Shown here: positions 8,770 to 17,831 of the stretch, in pieces | Position numbering within the stretch: the stretch's first letter is position 1 | Layout: every line of letters begins with the position of its first letter | Assembly: GCA_947447955.1 (NCBI GenBank) | Contig: CANFLS010000013.1 | Location: forward strand, 1-62,846 | Reading direction: 5' to 3' | Origin: Flavobacteriales bacterium | GTDB lineage: Bacteria > Bacteroidota > Bacteroidia > NS11-12g > UBA955 | Length of the DNA: 62,846 nt | Program-made: the position numbers and the translations under genes | The notes under the pieces: generated by a model | Databases searched by the model: none | What the model was told of the DNA's origin: nothing | The model's input: only the letters and a program-made list of their open reading frames with translations

Positions 8770-11259
8770 ATGGAAAAAATACATTCAAAATTCAATGAAG
8801 AACATGTTCTTCATGAATTGAGCCATTATTTGCCTGCTCAAGCGCCTTTGAAGGATTTTATCCATCACAATACCTTACATGCTTTTCAGCACGATGAATT
8901 TTTTAAGGGAATTGAAAAAGCAAATGCAATCTTTGGCTATAACGTTACTTTGGGCATTGACGAATACAGAGAGTTGTATGCCGAGGGAAAAATTTCTGAC
9001 GCTTCCATTACGCATATCCTAAAAACTGAAAATAAAGAAGATACTCAACTTTGGAAAGAGAAAATGCTTCATGAGCAATTTCAAAATCATTCACAAACGA
9101 GGGTAGGGAGTTTGAGGAAATTATGGAAAACCAAAAATGGATTGGATATGGACGCACTTTCTCATCCAATTTTATTCCGGGTTATTTGTAGTTATTTAGA
9201 CCAAGGTATTTCTATTTGGAGGTTTCCTGAAATTTCAGGTGGATTCTTAAAAAATCTAAAAGCCCTTGAATCTTCCGGCTATGTAAGTTTATTTCAAGGC
9301 AAAACTGCGAGAAAATATTTGCTGACTGAGCAATGGGATATTGAGTTTTTATTGCAAAAGGTGATTGGAAATGAGGAATTGTTTGAGAGATATTTAATTG
9401 ATCAGCAATTTGCTCATCCGGGTTGGTCGGGTATGGTTTCAACAGTTGAAGCCATGCCGGAAACACTGCTCGATACAAGAAGAATTGCATTAAAAGAATT
9501 GATTGCTTTCGAATTGTTAATTGAAATTGATGTTCTAGAATCTAAAATGGGTGAGGACTTTCTACCCATGTGTCAATTGTTGCCTATTGAAAATGTAGAC
9601 TTATTTGCGCCAATTGCCTATTCTGAGCATTTTGAAGTAATTCGTCTGTGGCAAATTAGTTATGAATGGAATTATTACGATTCAGTGCTAAATGGGTTAA
9701 AACAAAATTTCAATAATAAATTTGAAAATACTACCAGTCAAAGTTTCCAAGCTCTCTTTTGTATTGACGACAGGGAATGTAGTATTCGCCGCCATTTGGA
9801 AACAGAAGATCCAAATTGCAAAACATTTGGTACTCCAGGGTTTTTTGGGGTAGAATTTTATTATCAACCAGAAAATGGGAAGTTTTATACCAAGCATTGT
9901 CCAGCACCAGTTACTCCTAAGTTTTTAATAAAGGAAACCGATGCTACTCAAATACACAAGCGCGATTTGCATTTTCATCACCAAACACATTCATTGTTAT
10001 TCGGGTGGTTGATTTCTCAGTCGCTAGGTTTTTGGTCGGCCATGAAATTATTCGTGAGTATTTTCAGGCCTACAATGAGTCCAGCTACGGCATCATCTTT
10101 AAAGCATATGGATGAGTTTTCTGCTTTATCAATCGAATTTAAGGGTGAAACAGAAAATGGATTGCAAGTGGGGTACAAAGTAGAAGAAATGGCCGATAGG
10201 ATTGAAACGTTATTGCGCAGTATTGGTTTGGTTGAGAATTTTGCTCCGATTATTTATTTGATAGGACATGGTTCTAGCAGTGTAAATAATCCGCATTACG
10301 CGGCTTATGATTGTGGTGCTTGTTCTGGTCGTCCAGGCTCAGTAAATGCAAGGGTAATGTCGTTTATAGGGAATCACCCTAGTGTGAGAGAAATTTTGGC
10401 AGAACGTGGAATTAATATCCCTCAAAAAACACAATTTGTTGGAGGATTGCAAGATACCACCCGCGATGAAATTGTTTTCTACGATGAAGATGCTTTGTCA
10501 GTTGAAAACAAGAAAATGCATTCTGAAAACAAACAATCATTCATAGCTGCGTCTGACATGAATGCGCTTGAACGCTCGCGTAGATTTGAATTGGTTGATA
10601 CTTTGAATACCCCTGAAAAAGTGCATGAAAAAGTAAAATTACGTTCGGTTTCTCTTTTTGAACCACGTCCGGAATTGAATCATGCAACCAATACTTTATG
10701 CATTGTGGGTGGAAGGGAATTAACAAAGAATGTGTTTTTAGACCGCAGGGCTTTCATGAATTCTTACAGTTATAAAGTTGATCCCGATGGGAAATATTTG
10801 TTTGGGATTTTAAAGGCATGTGCCCCCGTTTGTGGTGGAATTAACCTTGAATATTATTTTTCGAGGGTGGATAACCAAAACCTCGGTGCTGGTTCTAAAT
10901 TGCCTCACAATGTAATGGGCTTATTTGGCGTTGCAAATGGAATAGATGGCGATTTGCGCCCTGGGCTTCCTAGTCAAATGATTGAAGTTCATGATCCAAT
11001 TAGATTGTTAATCATAGTTGAGCATTTTCCAAAAGTAGTGCTTGAAACCATTCAAAAAGATGCAAATACATATGAGTGGTTTAAAAACAATTGGGTTCAT
11101 TTGGTTGTGCTCAATCCTGAAACAAAAACCTATTTTAAATTTCAAAATGAAGTATTTGAGGCTTACGAGCCAGTTAGTTCAACCGTAGAAATTGCGAAAG
11201 ATTTGTTAGCGAATTTTCGTAATAACCACGATAATTTACCTGTTTATTTAATGAATTAA
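8770..11259 (+). CDS. dabA: DabA, inorganic carbon transporter subunit (DUF2309)
   Basis: This 829-aa protein of the DUF2309/UPF0753 family is the carbonic-anhydrase-like subunit of the DAB membrane pump that turns CO2 into bicarbonate inside the cell. The four zinc-site and catalytic residues known from Halothiobacillus DabA are present: C331 and D333 in FCIDDRECS, H500 in LIGHGSSS, and C515 in YDCGACSGRPG. The 15-residue H-to-C spacing equals that of the characterised protein (H524 to C539). The N-terminus has the usual LSHYLPAQAPLKDFIHHN. It is followed after 2 bp by dabB, so the complex partner is co-encoded. The length matches the family (about 800 aa). Confidence 0.93.
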   Translation: MEKIHSKFNEEHVLHELSHYLPAQAPLKDFIHHNTLHAFQHDEFFKGIEKANAIFGYNVTLGIDEYRELYAEGKISDASITHILKTENKEDTQLWKEKMLHEQFQNHSQTRVGSLRKLWKTKNGLDMDALSHPILFRVICSYLDQGISIWRFPEISGGFLKNLKALESSGYVSLFQGKTARKYLLTEQWDIEFLLQKVIGNEELFERYLIDQQFAHPGWSGMVSTVEAMPETLLDTRRIALKELIAFELLIEIDVLESKMGEDFLPMCQLLPIENVDLFAPIAYSEHFEVIRLWQISYEWNYYDSVLNGLKQNFNNKFENTTSQSFQALFCIDDRECSIRRHLETEDPNCKTFGTPGFFGVEFYYQPENGKFYTKHCPAPVTPKFLIKETDATQIHKRDLHFHHQTHSLLFGWLISQSLGFWSAMKLFVSIFRPTMSPATASSLKHMDEFSALSIEFKGETENGLQVGYKVEEMADRIETLLRSIGLVENFAPIIYLIGHGSSSVNNPHYAAYDCGACSGRPGSVNARVMSFIGNHPSVREILAERGINIPQKTQFVGGLQDTTRDEIVFYDEDALSVENKKMHSENKQSFIAASDMNALERSRRFELVDTLNTPEKVHEKVKLRSVSLFEPRPELNHATNTLCIVGGRELTKNVFLDRRAFMNSYSYKVDPDGKYLFGILKACAPVCGGINLEYYFSRVDNQNLGAGSKLPHNVMGLFGVANGIDGDLRPGLPSQMIEVHDPIRLLIIVEHFPKVVLETIQKDANTYEWFKNNWVHLVVLNPETKTYFKFQNEVFEAYEPVSSTVEIAKDLLANFRNNHDNLPVYLMN

Positions 11260-11261
11260 TT

Positions 11262-13127
11262 ATGGAATTGCTACTTCAATTATTCGTTTTACTGCCTTTG
11301 CTAGGGTATGTAATAAGTTTGTTTATTCCAGAAAAAAAGGAAAGAACATTATCTGCCGTTGCCTATTCAACAGTCGGGATCTATTTATTGGCGTTAATTG
11401 CCTTTACAATTAACTGGTTAATTGGGCCCCATAAAGCTTTGAATTTAAAAGATGTGATTATTTATCATTCTGATGAATATGAATTTTATATAGATTTCTA
11501 TTTTGACAGAATTACAGCAATTTTTGCTTTTGTTGGCGGATTTTTAACCTTTTTAATTACAATTTATAGTCGGGTTTATCTGCATAGAGAAAATGGCTAC
11601 AAAAGATTCTTTAATACCATTTTGTTTTTCTTTTTGGGATATAACATTACCGTGTTTTCAGGGAATTTCGAAACATTATTTATGGGTTGGGAAGTTTTGG
11701 GTATTTCTTCTTTCTTGTTAATTGCATTTTACAGAGAGCGATATTTACCCGTAAAAAATGCACTTAAAGTTTTCTTTATATATCGAATTGGCGACATTGG
11801 TTTGATTTTGGCTATGTGGTTGAGTCACCATTTGTGGCACGAGAATATCACATTTGCAAAGTTGAGCAACTATGAAATCATACATGAACATTTGCAAAAT
11901 CATAGTTTTGAGGGAACAATTGTTGCGTTAATGGTTCTGATTGCGGCTTATGCCAAAAGCGCGCAATTGCCTTTCAGTTCTTGGTTACCAAGGGCCATGG
12001 AAGGGCCAACTCCATCAAGTGCCATTTTTTATGGTTCATTGTCTGTTCATCTTGGTGCATTTTTGATGTTAAGAACTTATCCGTTTATTGAAAATCAATA
12101 TATTGTAAGGGGAATCATGATTGCAATGGGTTTGTTTACCAGTTTCGTTGCAATGAATATAGCTCGGGTACAATCGTCGGTGAAAAGCCAAATTGCTTAT
12201 TCTTCTATTTCTCAAATTGGATTGATATTTATTGAAATTGCATTAGGTTTTGAAACTTTGGCATTGATTCACTTTGCGGGAAATGCCTTTTTAAGAACCT
12301 ATCAGTTATTGGTTTCTCCTTCAGTTGCCAGTTATTTAATTAGAGAACAATTCTTTAATTTCAATCCTGCTCACAGAGGTGCAAATAAATTTATTCCTAA
12401 AAAATTAATGAACTCTGTGTATTTGCTAAGTTTAAAGGAATGGAATTTGGACCAATTTAATTATGCATGGCTTTGGCATCCGCTAAAAAAGGGAGGGAGA
12501 ATATTCAAATTTGTAAGAGAAAGGCATATTTGGATGATTTTCTTGCCAGTTTTTATTTTGGGTGTTATTGCTTCCGTTAATAAAGAATTGTTGTCTATTG
12601 ATTTGGTTCGGGTTTTGGAAATCGTTTTCGCACTTATTGGACTAATTATGGTTTTAAGGGCGTTTGCAGAATACAAAAATGTGGTAATGAGTTGGTGGTT
12701 AATTGCACTCAATCATTGTTGGATTGCCTTGGCTGTTTCTTTTAATGAGAATTTTAGTATTACAGAAACCTTTCTATATTTGAGCGGCGCCTTGGTAGCG
12801 GCAATATTCGGCACCATTATTTTGAAAAAAATTCGAAATAAAGAAGGTAGATTAGACATTAGTGAATTCAATGGATTTGCGGTGCCTTACAAGACTTTGG
12901 CATTCTTGTTTTTGCTTTGTGGATTAGGAATAACAGGATTTCCAATTACGCCTACTTTCATTGGTGAAGATTTGATTTTTAGTCATATACATGAAAATCA
13001 GTTCTTCTTGGCTGCAATTATTTCCATTAGCCTTATCATTGATGGGTTGGCCATGGTAAGAATTTATGCCCGTTTATTTTTAGGTCCATACAGTGGATCT
13101 TCAGTTTCAGTTCAACATTCATCTTAA
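11262..13127 (+). CDS. dabB: DabB, NuoL/MrpA-like proton-conducting subunit
   Basis: A 621-aa polytopic membrane protein of the proton-conducting NuoL/NuoM/MrpA superfamily. Visible are the GWEVLGISSFLLIAFY segment, the FIYRIGDIGLILAMWL helix, the AYAKSAQLPFSSWLPRAMEGPTPSSA loop typical of this fold (in full here, its first 18 residues only as a guide) and QIAYSSISQIGLIFIEIALG. No other complex I genes lie nearby, so it is not nuoL. Placed directly after dabA, it is DabB, which anchors DabA and couples its activity to ion flow. The segment after residue 370 is longer than in short DabB proteins. The order dabA-dabB, with a SulP gene first, is noteworthy. Confidence 0.9.
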   Translation: MELLLQLFVLLPLLGYVISLFIPEKKERTLSAVAYSTVGIYLLALIAFTINWLIGPHKALNLKDVIIYHSDEYEFYIDFYFDRITAIFAFVGGFLTFLITIYSRVYLHRENGYKRFFNTILFFFLGYNITVFSGNFETLFMGWEVLGISSFLLIAFYRERYLPVKNALKVFFIYRIGDIGLILAMWLSHHLWHENITFAKLSNYEIIHEHLQNHSFEGTIVALMVLIAAYAKSAQLPFSSWLPRAMEGPTPSSAIFYGSLSVHLGAFLMLRTYPFIENQYIVRGIMIAMGLFTSFVAMNIARVQSSVKSQIAYSSISQIGLIFIEIALGFETLALIHFAGNAFLRTYQLLVSPSVASYLIREQFFNFNPAHRGANKFIPKKLMNSVYLLSLKEWNLDQFNYAWLWHPLKKGGRIFKFVRERHIWMIFLPVFILGVIASVNKELLSIDLVRVLEIVFALIGLIMVLRAFAEYKNVVMSWWLIALNHCWIALAVSFNENFSITETFLYLSGALVAAIFGTIILKKIRNKEGRLDISEFNGFAVPYKTLAFLFLLCGLGITGFPITPTFIGEDLIFSHIHENQFFLAAIISISLIIDGLAMVRIYARLFLGPYSGSSVSVQHSS

Positions 13128-13133
13128 ATAAGC

Positions 13134-14498
13134 ATGAGAAAAATATTTAGTTTAATTGCAATACAATTGCTCATATTGGGCGCTTTTGCCCAAGTAAAAA
13201 AAGAAAGTACAGATTTAAAATATTCATTGAATGAATCTGGTACGCATTATTTTCAAGTAACATTTTTAAACCAATTATGGGTTAGGCAAAATCAAAATTT
13301 GACTGGAACCACCGTTGAAAATGAAGCCCAATCTTCTACATTTGATATTGGTTTACGAAGAACCAGAATGCAAATGTTTGGTCAATTGAACGACCGTGTC
13401 TTTGTTTATTTCCAATTTGGTCAAAATAATTTCAATTCGCAGTATGCCATTGGCGCCAATAGAAAAGTTGCTGCGTTTTTGCATGATGCAGTTTGTGAAT
13501 ACAGGGTTACGAGCGGCTTAGGTTTGAAAATTGGTGGTGGATTAACCATAGCAAACGGGCTTTCTAGGTTTTCGCAACCTTCTATTGGTAGCATCATGAC
13601 AATGGATGTCCCAGTTTTTGCTCAGGCTACAGTTGATCAAACAGATTTGTTTAGCAGAAAATTAAGTGTTTACGCACGCGGTCAAGTGGGTAAGATAGAT
13701 TATCGCTTTTCTTTAAGTGATCCTTTTCCTGTAACAAGCAATGGAAATACCCTACCAGAAATTTCTGCCAATGCAACCTTTGCCAAAATCGGACATCATT
13801 TACAACAACAAGGGTATTTGATGTATCAGTTTTTTGACCATGAAAATCATACTACTCCATATATGACTGGAACTTATTTGGGAAACAAAAAGATTTTCAA
13901 TATTGGTGTTGGTAGTATTTTTCAAAAGAATGCAACTTGGAGAACAGAAAATATTGGCAATAAAAAAGATACAGTCATGAACAATATGAAATTGTTGTGT
14001 GTTGAATCGTTTTTAGATATGCCTGTGAACAAAGAAAAAGGAACAGCAATCAATGCTTATGTGGGTGTTTTTAAAACTGATTATGGCAAGAATTATTTGC
14101 GCTTTAATGGAATCATGAATCCAGCTTCTGGAACCACAACTGCTAATTTGGTAAAAGATGCAGGTTCTATGTATGGAAATGCCATACCTATGTTTGGAAC
14201 TGGTAACGTGATTTATTCTCAGTTGGGATATTTGTGCTCAAAAGATTTATTGAAGGAAAACGGTCAATTAATGCCGTATCTTTCTATGACATCCGCACAA
14301 TATGACAGACTGGGTAAAGACAGATTGAATACTTTCAATGTAGGTATCAACTGGTTTATTCAAGGACACAAAGCAAAAATTACATTGGATTGGCAGAATA
14401 GACCTGGTGTATTATTGCAAACTGTGAGTGGTCAAGATGCAGTAATTAAAGACGGACGTAAAAATGCAATAACATTGCAATATCAAGTATTCTTTTAA
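13134..14498 (+). CDS. OprO/OprP-like outer-membrane porin
   Basis: A 454-aa outer-membrane beta-barrel. It has a signal peptide (MRKIFSLIAIQLLILGAFAQ), then the motif RRTRMQMFGQLNDRVFVY typical of phosphate-selective porin O/P relatives, and ends in an aromatic residue (YQVFF) as expected for barrel assembly. It starts 6 bp after dabB and is the last gene before a terminator, so it belongs to the carbon-uptake operon. I infer that it lets bicarbonate or another anion pass the outer membrane; the actual selectivity is unknown. Confidence 0.8.
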   Translation: MRKIFSLIAIQLLILGAFAQVKKESTDLKYSLNESGTHYFQVTFLNQLWVRQNQNLTGTTVENEAQSSTFDIGLRRTRMQMFGQLNDRVFVYFQFGQNNFNSQYAIGANRKVAAFLHDAVCEYRVTSGLGLKIGGGLTIANGLSRFSQPSIGSIMTMDVPVFAQATVDQTDLFSRKLSVYARGQVGKIDYRFSLSDPFPVTSNGNTLPEISANATFAKIGHHLQQQGYLMYQFFDHENHTTPYMTGTYLGNKKIFNIGVGSIFQKNATWRTENIGNKKDTVMNNMKLLCVESFLDMPVNKEKGTAINAYVGVFKTDYGKNYLRFNGIMNPASGTTTANLVKDAGSMYGNAIPMFGTGNVIYSQLGYLCSKDLLKENGQLMPYLSMTSAQYDRLGKDRLNTFNVGINWFIQGHKAKITLDWQNRPGVLLQTVSGQDAVIKDGRKNAITLQYQVFF

Positions 14499-14564
14499 CA
14501 ATCATTCATGATGGTTTTCAATATGAAAATACTTTCGTGAATAATTGATTGGTTTATTGTTTGT

Positions 14565-14593
14565 AAGGCAGATCTGAGGGTCTGCCTTTTTTA
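14565..14593 (+). terminator. Terminator of the SulP-dabAB-porin operon
   Basis: Stem AAGGCAGA/TCTGCCTT with an 8-nt loop, followed by a T-run, 66 bp after the porin stop codon. It separates the carbon-uptake operon from the SusC operon. Confidence 0.8.
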
Positions 14594-14712
14594 TGATTTA
14601 GTTTCACAGACTTAAATATTTAATGAAATATTGTGAATCGAAAAATGTAGAATTATTCTAAATTTCATGAAATAAGTTGTTGTACTTTTAACAATTACTT
14701 ATATTGCCAATT

Positions 14713-14768
14713 CATTTGGGAGTATATACTTTATTTTCATGGTGTTGTTATGCTCCCAAATGTTTTTT
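14713..14768 (+). promoter_or_regulatory. Terminator-like hairpin in the susC leader
   Basis: A perfect 10-bp inverted repeat, CATTTGGGAG (14713-14722) and CTCCCAAATG (14753-14762), encloses 30 nt and is followed at once by six T residues. It ends 12 bp before the susC ATG. The shape is that of an intrinsic terminator, but it lies where it would stop transcription into susC, so it may be an attenuator or a site that hides the start. No ligand or RNA partner can be named. Confidence 0.55.
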
Positions 14769-14780
14769 AATGAATAAATT

Positions 14781-17700
14781 ATGGAAAAAAAAGTACCACA
14801 TAAATCGTCATTTTTTAGATGGTTTAAATCAAATCACTTGAGAGTTTCTTTGTTGCTTCTTTTTGCTATTTTTAGTATTTCGGTTAGTTTTGGTCAAAAT
14901 ATGCCCCAGGTATATTCTTTAAAAGTAACTGGTCAAAACAACCAATCAATAAACGCTGCGAAAATTACATATTCTGAAAATACATCGGCAGGAAACATAA
15001 AAAAGGAAGTAGTTACAAACGATAAAGGAGAATTGGAATTGGTTACCACTCCTGGCATAACCATTGAAATTAGTGCATCCGAATATGAATCTCAAAGTAT
15101 TGTACTTTCTGATAATTTGAAATTGGATATTCAATTAGAACCTAAAGTTGAAAATGTTGGAGAAGTGGTTGTTGTAGGTTATGCCACTTCAAAAAGAAGA
15201 GAATTAACAGGGTCAATTGGGTCTGTTAGTGGTGCCACACTTACAAAGCAACCTGTTTTAACAGCTTCCCAGGCTTTACAAGGAAAACTTGCAGGTGTGC
15301 AAATTACAAGTTCAGGTGCTCCAGGTTCTGCGCCAACTGTAAGAATTCGTGGAACGGGTTCGGTAATTGGTGGTGCTGAGCCATTGTATGTGGTTGATGG
15401 AGTAATAACTGAGGATATTAGAAATATTAATAATGCAGATATCCTTTCTGTAGATGTTTTGAAGGATGCATCTTCTACTGCAATTTATGGTGTTCGTGCA
15501 TCAAATGGGGTTATTTTGATTACTACCAAAGCAGGAACAAGAGGAAAAGCATCAGTAACCTATGATGGCTATTATGGCATCAAAAGTATTTCGAACAAGG
15601 TAGATATGGCAGGGCCAAATATGTTTGCAACTTATTCAAATGAAGCTGCAGGTACATTCGCCATTATTGCTTCTGACATTTCAAAAAAACCAACCACCGA
15701 TTGGTTTGATGCAATTACCCGAACAGGTATGCAACAAAATCATTCTATTTCAGTTTCTGGTGGTGGTGATTTGGCAACTTCTTTACTTTCTGTTAACTAC
15801 ATGAAAGAACAGGGTATTTTGAGTGGCAACGATTATGAAAGATTGTCAATCAGAAATAACAATACATTCAACATCAATAAGTCCCTGAAAATCGGAAACA
15901 ATGTTGGTTTGAGTAAATACCATTCAAATAACAAACCATTTAGCTTGTTTACCCAAGCATACAATGCCGCTCCAATTTATACAGCTAAAGATGAAAATGG
16001 GGTTTATGGTTATACCACCAAAAGTGATGTAGGTAATCCATTGGCTGCTTTGGATTATACCAACGACCAATCTTATGGTTACCGTTTGATGGGGAATATT
16101 TATGCCGATTTGGATTTGGGTAAAGGATTTTCATTTCGATCTAGTTTTGGTACAGATATGTACGAAAACAATGGTGAAAGCTATCAAACAAAGTATAAAG
16201 TTTCTCCAACTCAAAAATACGATACCACCACATTAACCTTGAGCACTTCAAGAGGATATCGTTGGATTTGGGATAATATTTTAACGTATACCAAACAATT
16301 AAAAGATCAGAATTTAAAGGTGATGTTTGGGCACACAGCTGAGCAATACGATGGAGAGCAGATGGCAATTTCGAGAGACGGTGTTCCACCACAATCGCAA
16401 TACAGATATTTAAATACCGGAAGTTCAACTGTTCAAGCCAATTTGTTGTACCAAAGTCCGATTGGTGATTACGGACGTCGTGAAAGTTATTTGACTAGGG
16501 TGAATTATGGTTTTAAAGACAAGTTATTTGTAACAGCAAGTTTCAGAAGAGACGGTTCTTCAAAATTTCCAATTCAAAATCGTTGGGGTAATTTTCCATC
16601 AGTGGGTGTGGGTTATGAAATTTCAAAAGAGTCTTTCTTCCATATTCCTAAAATGAATTATTTGAAGATCAGATCTTCATGGGGTAAGGTAGGTAATGAT
16701 AGAATTTATCCCTCAGAATTTGTAACCTTGTTGTCATCTGGATTGACTGCCGTTTTTGGCAATCAGGTAAAAAATGGGACCACCATAGCAGAAGTAAAAG
16801 ATCCAAACTTGAAATGGGAAACCACCACAGAATACGATTTGGGTTTTGATTATGAATTTTTTGGGGGACGTTTGAAAGGTACAGTTGATTATTATTACAA
16901 ATACACCGCTGGCGCTTTGTTTAATATTCCTTTGTCGGCCGGGTTAGGCGACAACAACAATGCAATGCTTACCAATGCGGCAGATATCAGTAATACGGGT
17001 CTTGAATTTACAATTGGTTACAACAACGATGCGCGCAAACACAAAGTTGCTTATTCTGTAAGTTTGAATGCAACATTTAATAAAAACCGTGTTGAGAATT
17101 TAGGATTAGGTCAACCAACAAATTTTGGTAATTTAAATAACGGAGAATTCGCTACGAGGGTTGCTGCGGGTCAACCCATTGGGTCATTCTGGGTTTACCA
17201 AACTGATGGTGTTTATCAAAATCAAGCTGAAATTAATAAAACCCCTCATTTGTTCGGTGTTCAACCAGGTGATTTCAAATTTGTTGATGTAAATGGAGAT
17301 GGCGTTATAAACGACAAAGACCGTCAATATGTAGGTTCTTATCAGCCAATTTGCTACTTGGGTATTAATAACCAAATATCATATAAAAGCTGGGATTTGA
17401 GTTTTGATATCTTTTCAAACATCGGAAATAAAGTATTTAACGGAAAGAAAACAGTTCGATATGGTGGTAACTACAACGTAGAATACGATGTGGCTTTAAA
17501 CCGTTGGACACCTAATAATCCTACAAATGATTACCCTAGGGCGTTTAATGGGGTGCCAAAACCATCTACTTACTTTGTAGAGTCAGGTAGTTTTGCCCGT
17601 TTGAATAATTTTACAATTGGTTATAAATTGCCAAATACTTGGGCAAGAAAAAGTCACGTGAAATCGTATCGTTTTTATATAACTGCGCAAAACTTGGTTA

Positions 17701-17822
17701 CTTGGAAAGCGTATTCTGGGTTTACTGCTGAATTACCTGGAGCTCCACCAGAAGCGGGTATTGAGTTAAATGTTTATCCAACCTCTCACACAATTTTAAC
17801 AGGAGTTAATATCCAATTTTAA
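14781..17822 (+). CDS. SusC/RagA-type TonB-linked outer-membrane transporter
   Basis: This 1013-aa outer-membrane protein imports oligosaccharides with TonB energy. It has a signal peptide (about 1-38, ends SVSFGQ), a degenerate carboxypeptidase-regulatory-like domain (about 40-125), a TonB-box-like VGEVVVVGYAT, a plug domain (LTGSIGSVSG, LQGKLAGVQI, RIRGTGSV, LYVVDGV, ILSVDVLKDASSTAIYG) and a C-terminal barrel ending GVNIQF. There is no N-terminal STN signalling domain, so it does not itself drive an anti-sigma/sigma switch. It pairs with the SusD gene 9 bp downstream and heads the polysaccharide locus. Confidence 0.95.
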   Translation: MEKKVPHKSSFFRWFKSNHLRVSLLLLFAIFSISVSFGQNMPQVYSLKVTGQNNQSINAAKITYSENTSAGNIKKEVVTNDKGELELVTTPGITIEISASEYESQSIVLSDNLKLDIQLEPKVENVGEVVVVGYATSKRRELTGSIGSVSGATLTKQPVLTASQALQGKLAGVQITSSGAPGSAPTVRIRGTGSVIGGAEPLYVVDGVITEDIRNINNADILSVDVLKDASSTAIYGVRASNGVILITTKAGTRGKASVTYDGYYGIKSISNKVDMAGPNMFATYSNEAAGTFAIIASDISKKPTTDWFDAITRTGMQQNHSISVSGGGDLATSLLSVNYMKEQGILSGNDYERLSIRNNNTFNINKSLKIGNNVGLSKYHSNNKPFSLFTQAYNAAPIYTAKDENGVYGYTTKSDVGNPLAALDYTNDQSYGYRLMGNIYADLDLGKGFSFRSSFGTDMYENNGESYQTKYKVSPTQKYDTTTLTLSTSRGYRWIWDNILTYTKQLKDQNLKVMFGHTAEQYDGEQMAISRDGVPPQSQYRYLNTGSSTVQANLLYQSPIGDYGRRESYLTRVNYGFKDKLFVTASFRRDGSSKFPIQNRWGNFPSVGVGYEISKESFFHIPKMNYLKIRSSWGKVGNDRIYPSEFVTLLSSGLTAVFGNQVKNGTTIAEVKDPNLKWETTTEYDLGFDYEFFGGRLKGTVDYYYKYTAGALFNIPLSAGLGDNNNAMLTNAADISNTGLEFTIGYNNDARKHKVAYSVSLNATFNKNRVENLGLGQPTNFGNLNNGEFATRVAAGQPIGSFWVYQTDGVYQNQAEINKTPHLFGVQPGDFKFVDVNGDGVINDKDRQYVGSYQPICYLGINNQISYKSWDLSFDIFSNIGNKVFNGKKTVRYGGNYNVEYDVALNRWTPNNPTNDYPRAFNGVPKPSTYFVESGSFARLNNFTIGYKLPNTWARKSHVKSYRFYITAQNLVTWKAYSGFTAELPGAPPEAGIELNVYPTSHTILTGVNIQF

Positions 17823-17831
17823 TATATAGCC

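Noticed and set aside
11262-13127. Reading the NuoL-like gene as part of respiratory complex I
   Set aside because: No other nuo genes are near, and it follows DUF2309/DabA by 2 bp, which identifies it as DabB.
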